Part shown: positions 1 through 9,700 of the stretch, piece by piece
How positions within the stretch are numbered: the stretch's first letter is position 1
How the letters are laid out: the number at the start of each line of letters is the position of its first letter
Assembly: GCA_937891015.1 (NCBI GenBank)
Contig: CALAPY010000016.1
Location: 1 to 28,770 of the forward strand
Length of the DNA stretch: 28,770 bases
Source: UBA2108 sp002713215
GTDB taxonomy: Bacteria > Bacteroidota > Bacteroidia > Flavobacteriales_G > Salibacteraceae
Reading direction: 5' to 3'
The notes under the pieces: model-generated
The model's database searches: none
What the model was told of the DNA's origin: nothing
What the model saw: the letters and a program-made list of their open reading frames with translations, nothing else
Made by a program: the position numbers and the translations under genes

Positions 1-482
1 ATAGCCATTTGAAAGATTTCGTTTCTTTTCTTTTCACCTCCGGAAAACCCAACATTAACAGATCTATTGGCCAGGTTTTCTTTTAGCTCAACCATTTCCT
101 TCTTTTCCTTAACCCTGCCCAGAAATTCCTTGGCCGACATTTTACCCAACCCTTTGTAATCCCGAATTTCATTAATCGCGGTCTTGAGGAAGTTAATGTT
201 ACTTACCCCAGGAATTTCAATGGGGTATTGGAATGCCAAAAACATTCCTTCGGCGGCCCTTTCCTCCGGTTCCAATTCCATAATATCTTTCCCGTTAAAG
301 GTTATTTCTCCACCTTCAATTTCGTACTCAGACCTCCCGGCAATAACTGAAGCCAGTGTACTTTTTCCGGAACCGTTCGGCCCCATAATGGCATGAACTT
401 CTCCAGCTTTCACCTCAAGGTCTAATCCATTAAGGATATTCTTCCCTTCTATACTTGCTTTTAAATTCCTAATTGATAGCAT
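1..482 (-). CDS. sufC: SufC, Fe-S cluster assembly ATPase (3' part outside window)
   Basis: Cytoplasmic ABC-type ATPase of the SufBCD scaffold, which powers assembly of Fe-S clusters. The ATG is at 480-482 and the frame stays open to the window edge, giving about 160 residues. The N-terminus begins MLSIRNLKASIEGK. The Walker A motif GPNGSGKST lies at residues 34-42, the Q-loop is in the stretch FLAFQYP, and the ABC signature FSGGEKKRNE comes just before the edge. Walker B and the H-loop lie outside. The extended signature followed by KKRNE is typical of SufC rather than of transporter ATPases. It is downstream of sufB in the same direction, separated by a 175-codon gene and a 93-base repeat-rich spacer, so it probably belongs to the same transcript. 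The family call is very secure; only the C-terminal part is unseen. Confidence 0.96.
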   Translation of the reverse strand, partial: MLSIRNLKASIEGKNILNGLDLEVKAGEVHAIMGPNGSGKSTLASVIAGRSEYEIEGGEITFNGKDIMELEPEERAAEGMFLAFQYPIEIPGVSNINFLKTAINEIRDYKGLGKMSAKEFLGRVKEKKEMVELKENLANRSVNVGFSGGEKKRNEIFQMA

Positions 483-494
483 ATTTTGTTGTTT

Positions 495-566
495 CGCAGA
501 GATACGCAAAGTATTCGCAGAGGTACGCAGAGGTTTTTCTTTGCGTCTTCTTTGCGGTTCTTCGCG
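495..566. repeat. GCAGAG/GCAAAG repeat with hairpin between suf genes
   Basis: The spacer ahead of sufC consists of short purine-rich direct repeats built on CGCAGAG and CGCAAAG, followed by the pyrimidine-rich counterpart CTTTGCG / CTTCTTTGCGG. ACGCAAAG at 504-511 is the exact reverse complement of CTTTGCGT at 539-546, so the transcript can fold into a hairpin between the two genes. From general knowledge, similar low-complexity 'gcagag/gcaaag' stretches recur between genes in many Bacteroidota. Its role is unknown; it may affect mRNA stability or relative sufC expression. Confidence 0.6.
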
Positions 567-575
567 TTATAACTC

Positions 576-1103
576 TCATTTGCTTGAAAACTGATCTTCT
601 TTGTTTTTAAATAAAACATTGAAAGTAGTTAAACTTCCATAGCTTCTCGTAATGTATTGCTGAAGGTGAACCTTCTCCTCGTCTGTTAATTTGGAATGAC
701 TGTTTATGTTTTGTTCCAATACCCTTAACCGATCCCGAACCATTACAATTTTGTGAAAAAACTGCTGAATAGGAATTTCCTTGGATTGCAAATCCGGGTT
801 TCCCGGATTTAGAACCATAATTCCTCCTTCCCATTTGTCACCAAGATCTACAACCTCTTGCAGCCCATTAAATTCTTCCAGTATGTTCTTAAGAAGGCTT
901 GCAACTTCAGTAACTGACTTACCATCTGCCTGAGGGGCTTCACCATCTCCTTCTTCCAAAACTTCAAAATCGTCTGTCAGCCTGGAAAAAGTCATTTCAC
1001 CGGCTCGCTTAAAGATTACTGTAAACCCTGAAACCGAACTAGAGGTGATTACCCCTTCTCCATATCTTTCATGATCTACCTTCGTTCCTGTTTTGATTTC
1101 CAT
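576..1103 (-). CDS. Small protein with Tudor-like N-terminal domain, in suf operon
   Basis: A 175-residue cytoplasmic protein of unknown function. I place the start at the ATG at 1101-1103 (MEIKTGTKVDHERYGEG): extending the frame further upstream runs into sufB coding sequence and adds unrelated residues. Residues 4 to about 50 match the small beta-barrel (Tudor-like) module found at the C-terminus of UvrD/PcrA helicases: G-x-x-V-x-H-x-x-Y/F-G-x-G-x-I, then F-x-V-x-F, and an end like F-x-x-L-E. The remainder is charged and mostly helical (residues about 60-175), with no motif I recognise and no membrane segment. It begins 11 bases after the sufB stop and precedes sufC, so it is almost certainly co-transcribed with the suf genes. 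A protein-binding role in cluster assembly or a link to RNA polymerase can be imagined, but neither is shown. Confidence 0.85.
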   Translation of the reverse strand: MEIKTGTKVDHERYGEGVITSSSVSGFTVIFKRAGEMTFSRLTDDFEVLEEGDGEAPQADGKSVTEVASLLKNILEEFNGLQEVVDLGDKWEGGIMVLNPGNPDLQSKEIPIQQFFHKIVMVRDRLRVLEQNINSHSKLTDEEKVHLQQYITRSYGSLTTFNVLFKNKEDQFSSK

Positions 1104-1114
1104 TGTTTGATTTT

Positions 1115-2572
1115 TTATCCTACGCTTCCTTCCAACGAAATATCCAAAAGCTTTTGCGCCTCCACCGCAAATTCCATTGGCAATTGATTCAGTACGTCCT
1201 TGCAATAACCGTTGACAATTAAACCTATGGCCTTCTCCGTATCTATCCCTCGTTGGTTACAATAAAATATTTGATCCTCGCCAATTTTAGAAGTGGTAGC
1301 TTCATGCTCCACTTTGGCGCTTTTGTTTTGAGTTTCTATGTAGGGAAAAGTATGTGCACCGCAGGTATCTCCCAAGAGCAATGAATCGCACTGCGAAAAA
1401 TTTCTCGCATTATGCGCACTTTTATTGATCTTCACCAATCCACGGTAGGAGTTATTGCTTTTACCCGCCGAAATTCCCTTAGATATAATGGTTGACTTGG
1501 TGTTTTTTCCAATGTGTACCATTTTGGTTCCTGTATCGGCCTGCTGAAAATTATTGGTTACGGCTACACTGTAAAACTCACCCACTGAATGGTCTCCTTT
1601 TAGCACACAACTTGGGTATTTCCAGGTAACCGCAGAGCCAGTTTCTACCTGAGTCCAGGAGATTTTGGAATTACTTCCTTCGCACAAACCTCGTTTAGTT
1701 ACAAAATTGTAAATCCCCCCTACTCCGTTTTTATCACCAGGATACCAGTTTTGAACCGTACTGTATTTTACTTCAGCATCTTTGTGCGCAACAATTTCGA
1801 CGATAGCAGCGTGCAATTGATTTTCGTCGCGCATGGGTGCCGTACAGCCCTCCAAATAGCTTACATAGCTACCCTCATCAGCAATAATTAATGTCCTTTC
1901 AAACTGGCCCGTATTGGCTTCATTAATCCTAAAATAAGTGGACAATTCCATGGGGCAACGAACCCCCTTTGGGATATAGCAAAACGATCCGTCAGTAAAT
2001 ACTGCCGAATTCAATGTAGCGTAATAATTGTCATTAACAGGAACAACCGTTCCCATGTATTTTCTTACCAGATCCGGATGGTTTTTAACCGCTTCCGAAA
2101 ACGAACAAAATATAATTCCCTTTTCTGCCAGTGTTTCCTTAAAGGTAGTGGCTACCGATACTGAATCCATAACCACGTCTACGGCAACACCCGAAAGTCG
2201 CTTTTGTTCTTCCAATGATATTCCCAGTTTATTAAATGTGTCCAGCAATTCCGGATCAACCTCATCGAGGCTATTTAGTTTCTTTTTGGGCTTTGGGGCT
2301 GCATAAAAATGCAATTCCTGAAGGTCTATTTTGGGATAATTGACATGGGCCCATTCAGGTTCCTGAAGCGATTCAAACTTCTCTAGGGCAGCCAGTCTAA
2401 ATTCCAATAACCATTGAGGTTCATTTTTCTTAGCCGAAATGTATTTAATGATATCTGCATTTAACCCTTTGGGGGCTAAATCAGATTCAATATCGGTGGT
2501 AAAACCGTATTTGTAGTCCGAGTTTATTTGCTCATCAAGAGCGGCATCTTGCTGTGCGAGTTTATCAGCCAT
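1115..2572 (-). CDS. sufB: SufB, Fe-S cluster scaffold subunit
   Basis: A 485-residue soluble scaffold protein on which the SufBCD complex builds Fe-S clusters, close to the usual SufB length. The C-terminal half carries the strongly conserved block with DTCGAHTFPY, then KVEHEATTSKIGEDQ, FYCNQRGI, IVNGYCKDV and LPMEFAVEAQKLL, which aligns by eye with the E. coli protein. Cys404 (codon at 1361-1363) sits where the E. coli cluster/persulfide cysteine Cys405 does. The start MADKLAQQDAALDEQ at 2570-2572 follows the A-type carrier stop by 9 bases. sufB follows the A-type carrier and precedes the Tudor-like gene and sufC, so the order is carrier-sufB-small gene-sufC. Nothing in it looks truncated or divergent. 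Confidence 0.98.
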   Translation of the reverse strand: MADKLAQQDAALDEQINSDYKYGFTTDIESDLAPKGLNADIIKYISAKKNEPQWLLEFRLAALEKFESLQEPEWAHVNYPKIDLQELHFYAAPKPKKKLNSLDEVDPELLDTFNKLGISLEEQKRLSGVAVDVVMDSVSVATTFKETLAEKGIIFCSFSEAVKNHPDLVRKYMGTVVPVNDNYYATLNSAVFTDGSFCYIPKGVRCPMELSTYFRINEANTGQFERTLIIADEGSYVSYLEGCTAPMRDENQLHAAIVEIVAHKDAEVKYSTVQNWYPGDKNGVGGIYNFVTKRGLCEGSNSKISWTQVETGSAVTWKYPSCVLKGDHSVGEFYSVAVTNNFQQADTGTKMVHIGKNTKSTIISKGISAGKSNNSYRGLVKINKSAHNARNFSQCDSLLLGDTCGAHTFPYIETQNKSAKVEHEATTSKIGEDQIFYCNQRGIDTEKAIGLIVNGYCKDVLNQLPMEFAVEAQKLLDISLEGSVG

Positions 2573-2581
2573 GGCACGAAA

Positions 2582-2908
2582 TTAAATAGAGAAACTCTCT
2601 CCGCAACCACAGGTTCGTGAGGCATTGGGGTTGTTAAATTCAAAGCCTTTTCCATTTAATCCACCACTGTATTCCAGGGTAGTTCCTGCCAAATACAAAA
2701 AGCTTTTTTTATCTACTGCGATTTTAATTCCCTGATCTTCAAAGATTTTATCGTCCGCTTCTGCAGCTTCCGCAAAATCCATTTTATAAGTCAATCCGGA
2801 ACAACCGCCTCCTTCTACACCAACCCGAATTATGGAACCAGCAGGAATTTTATCCTCTGCCATCAACCGGGATACTTCTGTTTTTGCTTCTTCTGATACT
2901 TTAATCAT
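2582..2908 (-). CDS. sufA: A-type Fe-S carrier (SufA/IscA/ErpA family)
   Basis: A 108-residue member of the HesB/IscA family, which accepts Fe-S clusters from the SufBCD scaffold and passes them to target proteins. All three ligand cysteines are present: Cys36 in GGGCSGLTY and Cys100/Cys102 in the terminal TCGCGESF. The ATG at 2906-2908 (MIKVSEEAK) is preferred; an in-frame GTG two codons upstream is possible. As first gene of the operon it lies 9 bases ahead of sufB and has its own promoter at 2950-2957, giving a leader of about 35 bases with the operator at its far end. Whether to call it SufA, IscA or ErpA cannot be settled by sequence alone; operon position favours SufA. Confidence 0.94.
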   Translation of the reverse strand: MIKVSEEAKTEVSRLMAEDKIPAGSIIRVGVEGGGCSGLTYKMDFAEAAEADDKIFEDQGIKIAVDKKSFLYLAGTTLEYSGGLNGKGFEFNNPNASRTCGCGESFSI

Positions 2909-2949
2909 ACGCACAATTCTATTACCAATCAGCTTTAGATAAGCGTTTG

Positions 2950-2957
2950 CAAAGTTA
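2950..2957 (-). promoter_or_regulatory. suf operon promoter, -7 element
   Basis: On the minus strand this reads TAACTTTG, an exact match to the Bacteroidota -7 consensus TAnnTTTG. It is 41 bases ahead of the A-type carrier ATG. No clear TTG -33 element is seen 17-23 bases upstream, where the palindrome 2955-2977 lies instead, which would fit a promoter under operator control. Confidence 0.6.
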
Positions 2958-2977
2958 TTTAGAATAGTTCTAAATAA
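2955..2977. promoter_or_regulatory. Palindromic operator at suf promoter (Fur/PerR-like)
   Basis: A perfect 10-base inverted repeat, TTATTTAGAA and TTCTAAATAA, around a 3-base centre TAG. It overlaps the last three bases of the suf -7 element and fills the spacer upstream, so a bound protein would exclude RNA polymerase. The AT-rich dyad size resembles Fur/PerR-family operators, which suits an iron-sulfur operon, but an Rrf2-type regulator cannot be excluded. Confidence 0.6.
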
Positions 2978-2997
2978 AAACTTTTAGCACAAATAAA

Positions 2998-3015
2998 ATA
3001 CCTAATTGTAGGTAT
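2998..3015. promoter_or_regulatory. Dyad TACCTA-N4-TAGGTA between suf and HXXE gene
   Basis: TACCTA at 2999-3004 and TAGGTA at 3009-3014 are perfect inverted arms around ATTG, with one further matching pair (A2998/T3015). The same 6-4-6 dyad occurs at 12644-12659 in front of feoA. It lies about 50-70 bases upstream of the predicted suf transcription start and about 90 bases ahead of the -7 element of the divergent gene, so it could serve either. Confidence 0.45.
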
Positions 3016-3103
3016 ATGAATATTGAATGACGAACAAGGAATTTTGAACTGGATGGTTCATTATTCGATAACTTCGACATCAACAAACTACTGAACTAAA
3101 CTT

Positions 3104-3111
3104 TAAATTTG
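3104..3111 (+). promoter_or_regulatory. -7 promoter element of the HXXE gene
   Basis: TAAATTTG matches the TAnnTTTG consensus exactly. Only four bases separate it from the GTG start at 3116, so the predicted transcript would begin at or next to the start codon. No convincing -33 element is visible. Confidence 0.45.
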
Positions 3112-3115
3112 AGAA

Positions 3116-3698
3116 GTGGAAGCAAAATACAAAAATTGGCCAAAGCTTATTCTTCCTGCATCAATGCTGGTGTGCCTACTCTTCTACCTGAAACAAGGTT
3201 GGTTTTTTAGAAACAACGACTGGGTGTGTTGGATTCACTTGCCCATACTGATGATCCATCAATTTGACGAGTATGTTTTTCCCGGTGGATTTAAGGAGTG
3301 GTTCAACCTTCACTTCTGGAAGTCGAATGACGTAGATTTCCCATTGGACTGGAAGACATCAGCCAAGGTTAATGTGTTGGGCTGGATTCCGGTAACGTTG
3401 ATGGCATTGGTTGGAAGCAAATGGAGCGGTATGTTCCTGTTCTTCCCCTTCATTGGTATTATGGGGGGCCTTCCACAATGCCTGGTATCATGTCACTCTT
3501 ACAGTGGTTGACAAATACTCTCCAGGAGTAATTACCAGCTTGCTATTGTATATTCCCCTGGCAGTGTATAGCTCTTATCTTTTTTACTCGACTGGTTCGA
3601 TTTCGGTTTGGGAGTTAATAATAGCATTTTCCGTTGCCGGGATAATTCATTTCCGTCTTGTTAAACGGTTTCGAAATAAGATGGAAAACAATAAATGA
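3116..3698 (+). pseudogene. HXXE-domain membrane protein, frameshifted in a G run
   Basis: The first frame (GTG at 3116) carries IHQFDEYVFPGGF, the H-x-x-E signature of the HXXE family of small membrane proteins, plus several hydrophobic segments. The frame goes wrong at the run of six G at 3463-3468 and stops at 3511. The rest of the family signature (AFHNAWYHV, KYSPG) continues in the next plus-strand frame to the stop at 3696-3698. Five G instead of six would give one continuous protein of about 193 residues reading FIGIMGAFHNAWYHV across the joint. So this is one gene with a one-base insertion, caused by mutation, reversible slippage or a sequencing error. The function of HXXE proteins is unknown. 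The alternative of two separate genes is unlikely because the family motifs are split between the two frames. Confidence 0.8.
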
Positions 3699-3703
3699 TC
3701 TAA

Positions 3704-3727
3704 AGTTACTATCGTTGAATAGTAATT
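3704..3727. terminator. Hairpin between convergent gene ends
   Basis: TTACTAT (3706-3712) and ATAGTAA (3719-3725) form a perfect 7-bp stem around CGTTGA, extendable by a G-T and an A-T pair. It lies between the convergent ends of the HXXE gene and the large surface protein, including the latter's stop codon. There is no strong T run, so terminator function is tentative. Confidence 0.3.
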
Positions 3728-6700
3728 CTCTCAAAATAGACCTGCTCCCCAATTTCTATTTTTAAAACATAGACGCCTGAAAACACTTTTTTCATGTTAA
3801 ATACCATTGCGTTGTAACCCATCCGGGTTAATGCCGAGTGTTCAACTATAGTTCTTCCCCTAGAATCATAAATTGTCACCTGAATTTTTTCTTCCTCTAC
3901 ACCTTCAAAACGTAAGGTGAACTGGCCATTGTTTGGGTTTGGATATAAACTAAACTCCAAACCGCAATTTTTGGTTGTAATTTCATAATTCGACTCATTG
4001 GAACAGCCATTTACGTCAACCACCTTTAGTGTTACAGAAGAGGTTCCCAACGGTACAGAATAAAAAGGTAAGCTGAAATTCATTCCTGTAGTATCCTTAT
4101 TCCAGATGTAGAATTTCATTCCTCGATTGGCAAAAAGCTTCAATGAATCACCCTGACAAAATGAAGTATCTCCACCAATTGTTGGGATAGGTTTGGTAAA
4201 CACATTGATGAATTGGGTTTTTGAAGACTGACACAAATTAGAGTCTGTGTATTGATATTCAAAATAGTATTTGGTCTTATTGGGTAAAACATCAACTTGC
4301 GTAACGGCCTTGCCATTTACCAAATAAGTGCCGCCTTTTGGCAAGCCATTAGATAATTCAATGGATGTTTCGTTAGAAATACAAAATGGTGGTAAGGAGT
4401 CAAGTGTTATCACCGGATTACCATTTATTCTAAAAACCACGGAGGAGGTGTCCATACCACATTCACTGGCTAATGTGTAGTGAAGTGTGGTACTTCCTAG
4501 CTTTAACTGAGTGGCTGAAAAGAGGGTATCTTCAAATACACCGGCACCAAAATATTTTCCACCGGAGGGAATTCCACCTTTCAACTTCACTGAATCCTGA
4601 CCTTCACAAACATCGGGTTGTATTAGTGATGTTATTTTCAAAATTGAATCTACAACTACATTTCTAAATGCACTGTCAGAACACATTCTTGAATTTGTAT
4701 ATACATACTTCAATTTGAAATTCCCATAACCTGCAGTTTTAGCGTGAAACTCGTTGCTAACAACTCCAACACCATAATAAACCCCACCGGAGGGCTGACC
4801 TTGTGAAAGGCGATAAGATGCAGCTTCTATGCATTGAATTGGTAAAGAATCAAGGGAAACAATGGGTACCGAATCAATAGTTACAACTATGGAGTTGGAA
4901 TCGCTACAACCATTGGAATCTACAAAAACGTATTTCAGGGTATCATTTCCTACACCAACTAAAACCGGATTATATAAAGAATCGTTCAAAACACCTCGCC
5001 CCTTATACTTCCCTCCTGTTGGAGTACCATTGTTCAACTTAAAATATGGAGTATTTAAGCAAACCGATCCCAACGTAGTTAGGTTAACCTGTGGTAGTTC
5101 ATTTACCCTAACCAACGAGAAAGATGAGTCAGAGCAGCCAAAAGAATTGCTAAACTTATATTGCAGGCGATAGAGACCTGTATCAGCCGGACTAAAGATT
5201 CCACCTGAAACATTTTTCCCAGAATAATTTCCACCCAAAGGAGCGCCTCCGGAAAGTACCATGCTTTCGTTTTCACACATCGGAGAAATACTGGAGAAAG
5301 CAACAACAGCAACACTGTCAACTCTTACCGATTCAGCAACAGAATCGGAACAACCAAAGGCATTGGTGAAGGTATATTTTACTGTATCAGTAGCATTCCC
5401 TAATAATGTAGGAGTATAAATACCCGATAACACTTGTGTACCACTGTAATTACCTCCTAACGGAAGGCCCCCAGCCAACATCACCGGACTCGCATTTGCA
5501 CAAATTGAATCAAATAATGAAAAACTTAAACTGGTTACTGAGTCGACACGAATGGAATCGGTAACATTATTTGTGCACCCATTTCCTCCAACCATAGAAT
5601 AGCTAATGGATTGATATCCGGATGAAACTATTCCGGGATTAAAGTAATTCCCCGATACACCGCTACCTGAAAACTGTCCTCCAGATGGTTGGGTAGTTAA
5701 TAATAGCGAATCAGCATTGGCACAAATGCTATCATTTAAAGAGAAGGTAATTTGAGGCAGGGTATCTACAAGTATGGATTGGCTAGCAGAGTCTTTACAT
5801 CCTTTACTATTCTCATAGACGTACTTAATGGAATACGAGCCGGGGCCGGCGAGTTGGGAACTAAAAATCGTATCGTTAATCACCCCCGTTCCAGAATATT
5901 TTCCACCGACTGGTGTTGCAGCTTTTAATGTAAAGACTGGTGCTCCGAAACATAGGTTTGCCAATCTACTGAAAACAACTGTTGGTGTAGAATCAACCGT
6001 TAGGTTTTGGGTAGCACTGTCGGTACACGCATTCAAGTCGGTGTACACATAGGAAATGGTGTGTGTCCCAATTCCTAGAGAACCAGGGTTAACAGAAGTA
6101 GTTGTAGCGCCATTTAACCGGTAAGAACCACCAGAAGGCGAACCACCGGCTAGATTAAACGAAGGAGTATTTATACAAACACCTGCCATGCTCGAAAGTG
6201 TGACCATAGGCTGGGCATATACCTGAATTATTGAACTGGCTGTATCGGAGCATGAATTGGTATCAATAAGGGTGTAGGTAACCCAATGAAAGCCGGACCC
6301 CGCGATGGAGGGTGAAAATACATTGGACGAAACCCCAGTACCGCTATAGGTACCTCCACCCGGACTTCCTCCCGCAATAGCAAAGCTTTGAGAACCGGCA
6401 CAAACACTTGACAAAGATGCCATGGATACACTGGGTGCCAAATTAACAACCTGAATTGAAGTATCGGAGTTAGAACAATTGTTAGAGTCGGTAAAGGAAT
6501 AGCTTATTGTGTGCGTGCCTACTCCAGCTATATTGGGCTTAAAACTACCTGAGCTAACACCAGTTCCCGAGTATATACCAGAACCGGGAGACCCACCGCT
6601 AAGAACAAGGGAATCCAGGTTAGAACATACAGGATTTAAAGGGCCAAACGAAACAGTCGGCAATGGATTTACAGTTATCCATTTGGAAGCACTGTCCTGA

Positions 6701-9700
6701 CAATTATTGCTGTCGGTATATGAATATTTTATTGAATGTGTCCCTATACCAGCTACCACTGGATTAAAGTTTACACCACTCACACCTTTTCCAGAATAGG
6801 TCCCCGAAATTGGGCTACCTCCGGAAAGGGTCAAAATTCCATTGTCAATACAAATTGCTCCTAAACTTGTAAATGATACGGTTGGCTGCCCATAGACCAC
6901 TTGCGAAGACGTATCTGAATTGGTACAATTATTTGTATCGGTAAAAATGTAGCTGAGCAAATGGGTCCCTGATTTAGCTGACGAAGGACTAAAATCACCT
7001 GAAAACACTCCAAATCCGGTATATATTCCTCCACTTGGGCTACCAGTGTTTAAAGAGAAATCTTGGGCGTTTTCACAAACAGGTGTCAGAGTTCCAAATG
7101 ATACTGTAGGCAATGGATTTACAGTGATGGATTTAACTGAGGTATCTGAACAACCTTTCGAATCAGTGAATTTATAGGTAATCGCGTGGGTTCCTATACC
7201 AGCTATCGCCGGGTCGAACATACCTGCACTTACACCACTCCCGGAAAAAGTTCCTCCTGAAGGGCTCCCTCCACTCAGAGTAAATTTTACCTGATCAATA
7301 CATACATCATTCTGGTTTGAGAGATTAACGGTAGGTAAGCCAAAAACCTGGATGGTATTAGTAGAACTGTCAGTGCACCCGTTGGAATCGCTATGCTTGT
7401 ACGTAATGGTATGGGTTCCTATTCCTGTAGACGCAGGGTTGAAATTGGAACCTACCACCCCATTTCCTGAATAGGTCCCAGGTGTGGGAGCCCCCCCGGA
7501 CAAAGCAACTAAGCCATTGTCGATACAAACATGGGCAATGGCAGCCAGACTTACGGTTGGTTGTGCATGAACCAGTTGAGGCTGAACGGCTTTATTAGAA
7601 CATGAATTAGCATCAGAATAGGTATATGTAATGGTATGGGTTCCCGCACCTGCAGTTGAAGGACTAAAGCCACCTAAACTTACCCCCGTCCCCGAGAACA
7701 CTCCTCCGCTTGGACTTCCACCTCCTAAAGAAAAGCCGGGCGCTCCTGCACATATGGGTGACAATGAACTCAGGATAACATTGGGTATGCTATCAACCTG
7801 GATATACTTTGTTGATGTATCTGCACCACAGCTACTAATAACATATTTTACCTCATGATTGCCGACACCATGAAAAGCCGGATTAAAAACGGTGAAACCG
7901 GTATTATTAATATAGTAGGTGCCTCCTACCGGTAGGCCACCGGATAAAGTAAAACTGGAATCATTGAAACATACATTGGGGAAGGTATCGAGGGAACTGG
8001 TAGGCGCACCAACCATAACAGTTGTATAGGCTGTATCGGGACATTGTCCATTATTATTGGTGTAGCCCACAGCAAAAGTCCCAGTCCCGGAAATTGAGGG
8101 ATAAAAATTGGAACCTATTACTGCTGAACCAAAATACACTCCTCCACTTGGGCTTCCGTAGGGCAATAAACTCACCGAAAAGGTACTTACGCATTGGACT
8201 GGTACACCAGAAAGGGATGAGCCAGGTGTAGAGTCTACCTGTATGGTTTGAGTAGCAGTATCGCTGCAGCCAAAATCTGTATAAACATAATGGATATTGT
8301 GTGCTCCGGAACCTGCTACACCCGGATCAAATATGGAGTCGTTGATCATTCCAGGACCAACATAACGACCACCTAAAGGGAAACCTCCGGTTAGCTTATA
8401 ACTTGGTGCATTTTCACATACAGCTGATAGAGCCGCAAAATATGCAGTGGTACCCCCTACCCCTAAACTCTTTGTTGCCGAATCGGTACATCCTATTGAA
8501 TCGGAATAGACATAGGTTATTGAATGGGTTCCTAGGCCAGCAAAATTGGGATTAAAAATACTATCCGAAGTAATTCCCTTCCCCTTGTAGATTCCACCTT
8601 TGGGAATACCTTGATTTAAAGTAACATTAGATTGACCAAGGCATATCGACGGAAAAGAGGATATAGAAACAGTTGGCAGTGGATTAATAGTAACTTTTAT
8701 AGATTGTGAAGTATCCAAACAGCCTTCATCAGACACTAAAACTGAATACTCAGCCTTTAACTTTGCATTGTAAACACTATCCGTCTGAAGAAATAATGGC
8801 CCACCATTTCCTAGCCACTGGTACTTTAAATTCGGGTCGTTATTCGACCATAACTTAACGGAATCGCCAACACAAACCTGAGTCACTCCCGAATATATCT
8901 CCGCCGTATCCGCATCACTACAATCGGTAATTTTTACAATGAAAGCATCGGTATTACCTGCCCCAAAAGCATGTAGCTTTCCGCTAAAAACAAATGGTGG
9001 TGATGCAGCTGCCGTCACGTAAACATTATTGGAAGTATCAATTGCTATATCCTCGGCTAAATTTTGTAAAAATGTTTGGCTGGTACCGGTAACAGTCCAC
9101 TTAAAGTTACCACTCGAATCGACTAACGAAATAAATATGTTAGGTGCCGCATTCGCACCTAAAACTGTATCCTTTCCAAATTTACCTAAACTAGCTCCAA
9201 ACATCCCACTTAAACCAGCATTTCCTTGGTTGTCAACCCCTACTATAAAACATCGGTCATTGTAATTAGAGGTTGAAGGTGTACCTAACCCACCAAAGGC
9301 CTTTGCCCATTTCGCGGTACCACTGGTATCGAACATAACCACATAATTGTCCCAGCTGTTGCCGCTATAAGTATTAGTGCTTAGGTTTATGGTGCCGAAT
9401 TTGACAGTATAGTTGAAACGACCCGAAACAAAAAGGTGGTTAAATTTATCCACGGCGATTCCAAAAGCCTCATCGAAGTTATTGGTTCCATGCTTTTTTG
9501 CCCATACCGCATTTCCTGCTGTATCAAACTTCGCAACAAATATTCTAGATGTAGTAGTTCCTCCAGTCGTAAGTGTCACATTCCCCAACTTGAGAGTATC
9601 AAAGAAATTTCCACTGGTATAAAAGTTTCCGCTTGCGTCACTCGTCACATTGAATGTACGATCAATGCTCTTGGAAATTAGAGATTTAGCCCATTTGAGG

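Noticed and set aside
1104..1205. N-terminal extension of the Tudor-like protein to an ATG at 1205
   Set aside because: It would overlap sufB coding sequence by about 90 bases; the added residues are the out-of-frame reading of conserved sufB codons, and the family-like start is at 1103.
4473..9681. Several plus-strand open frames of 60-100 codons opposite the giant surface gene
   Set aside because: They recur because the repeat array repeats on the opposite strand too; they lack promoters, start contexts and protein-like sequence, and the minus frame is clearly the coding one.
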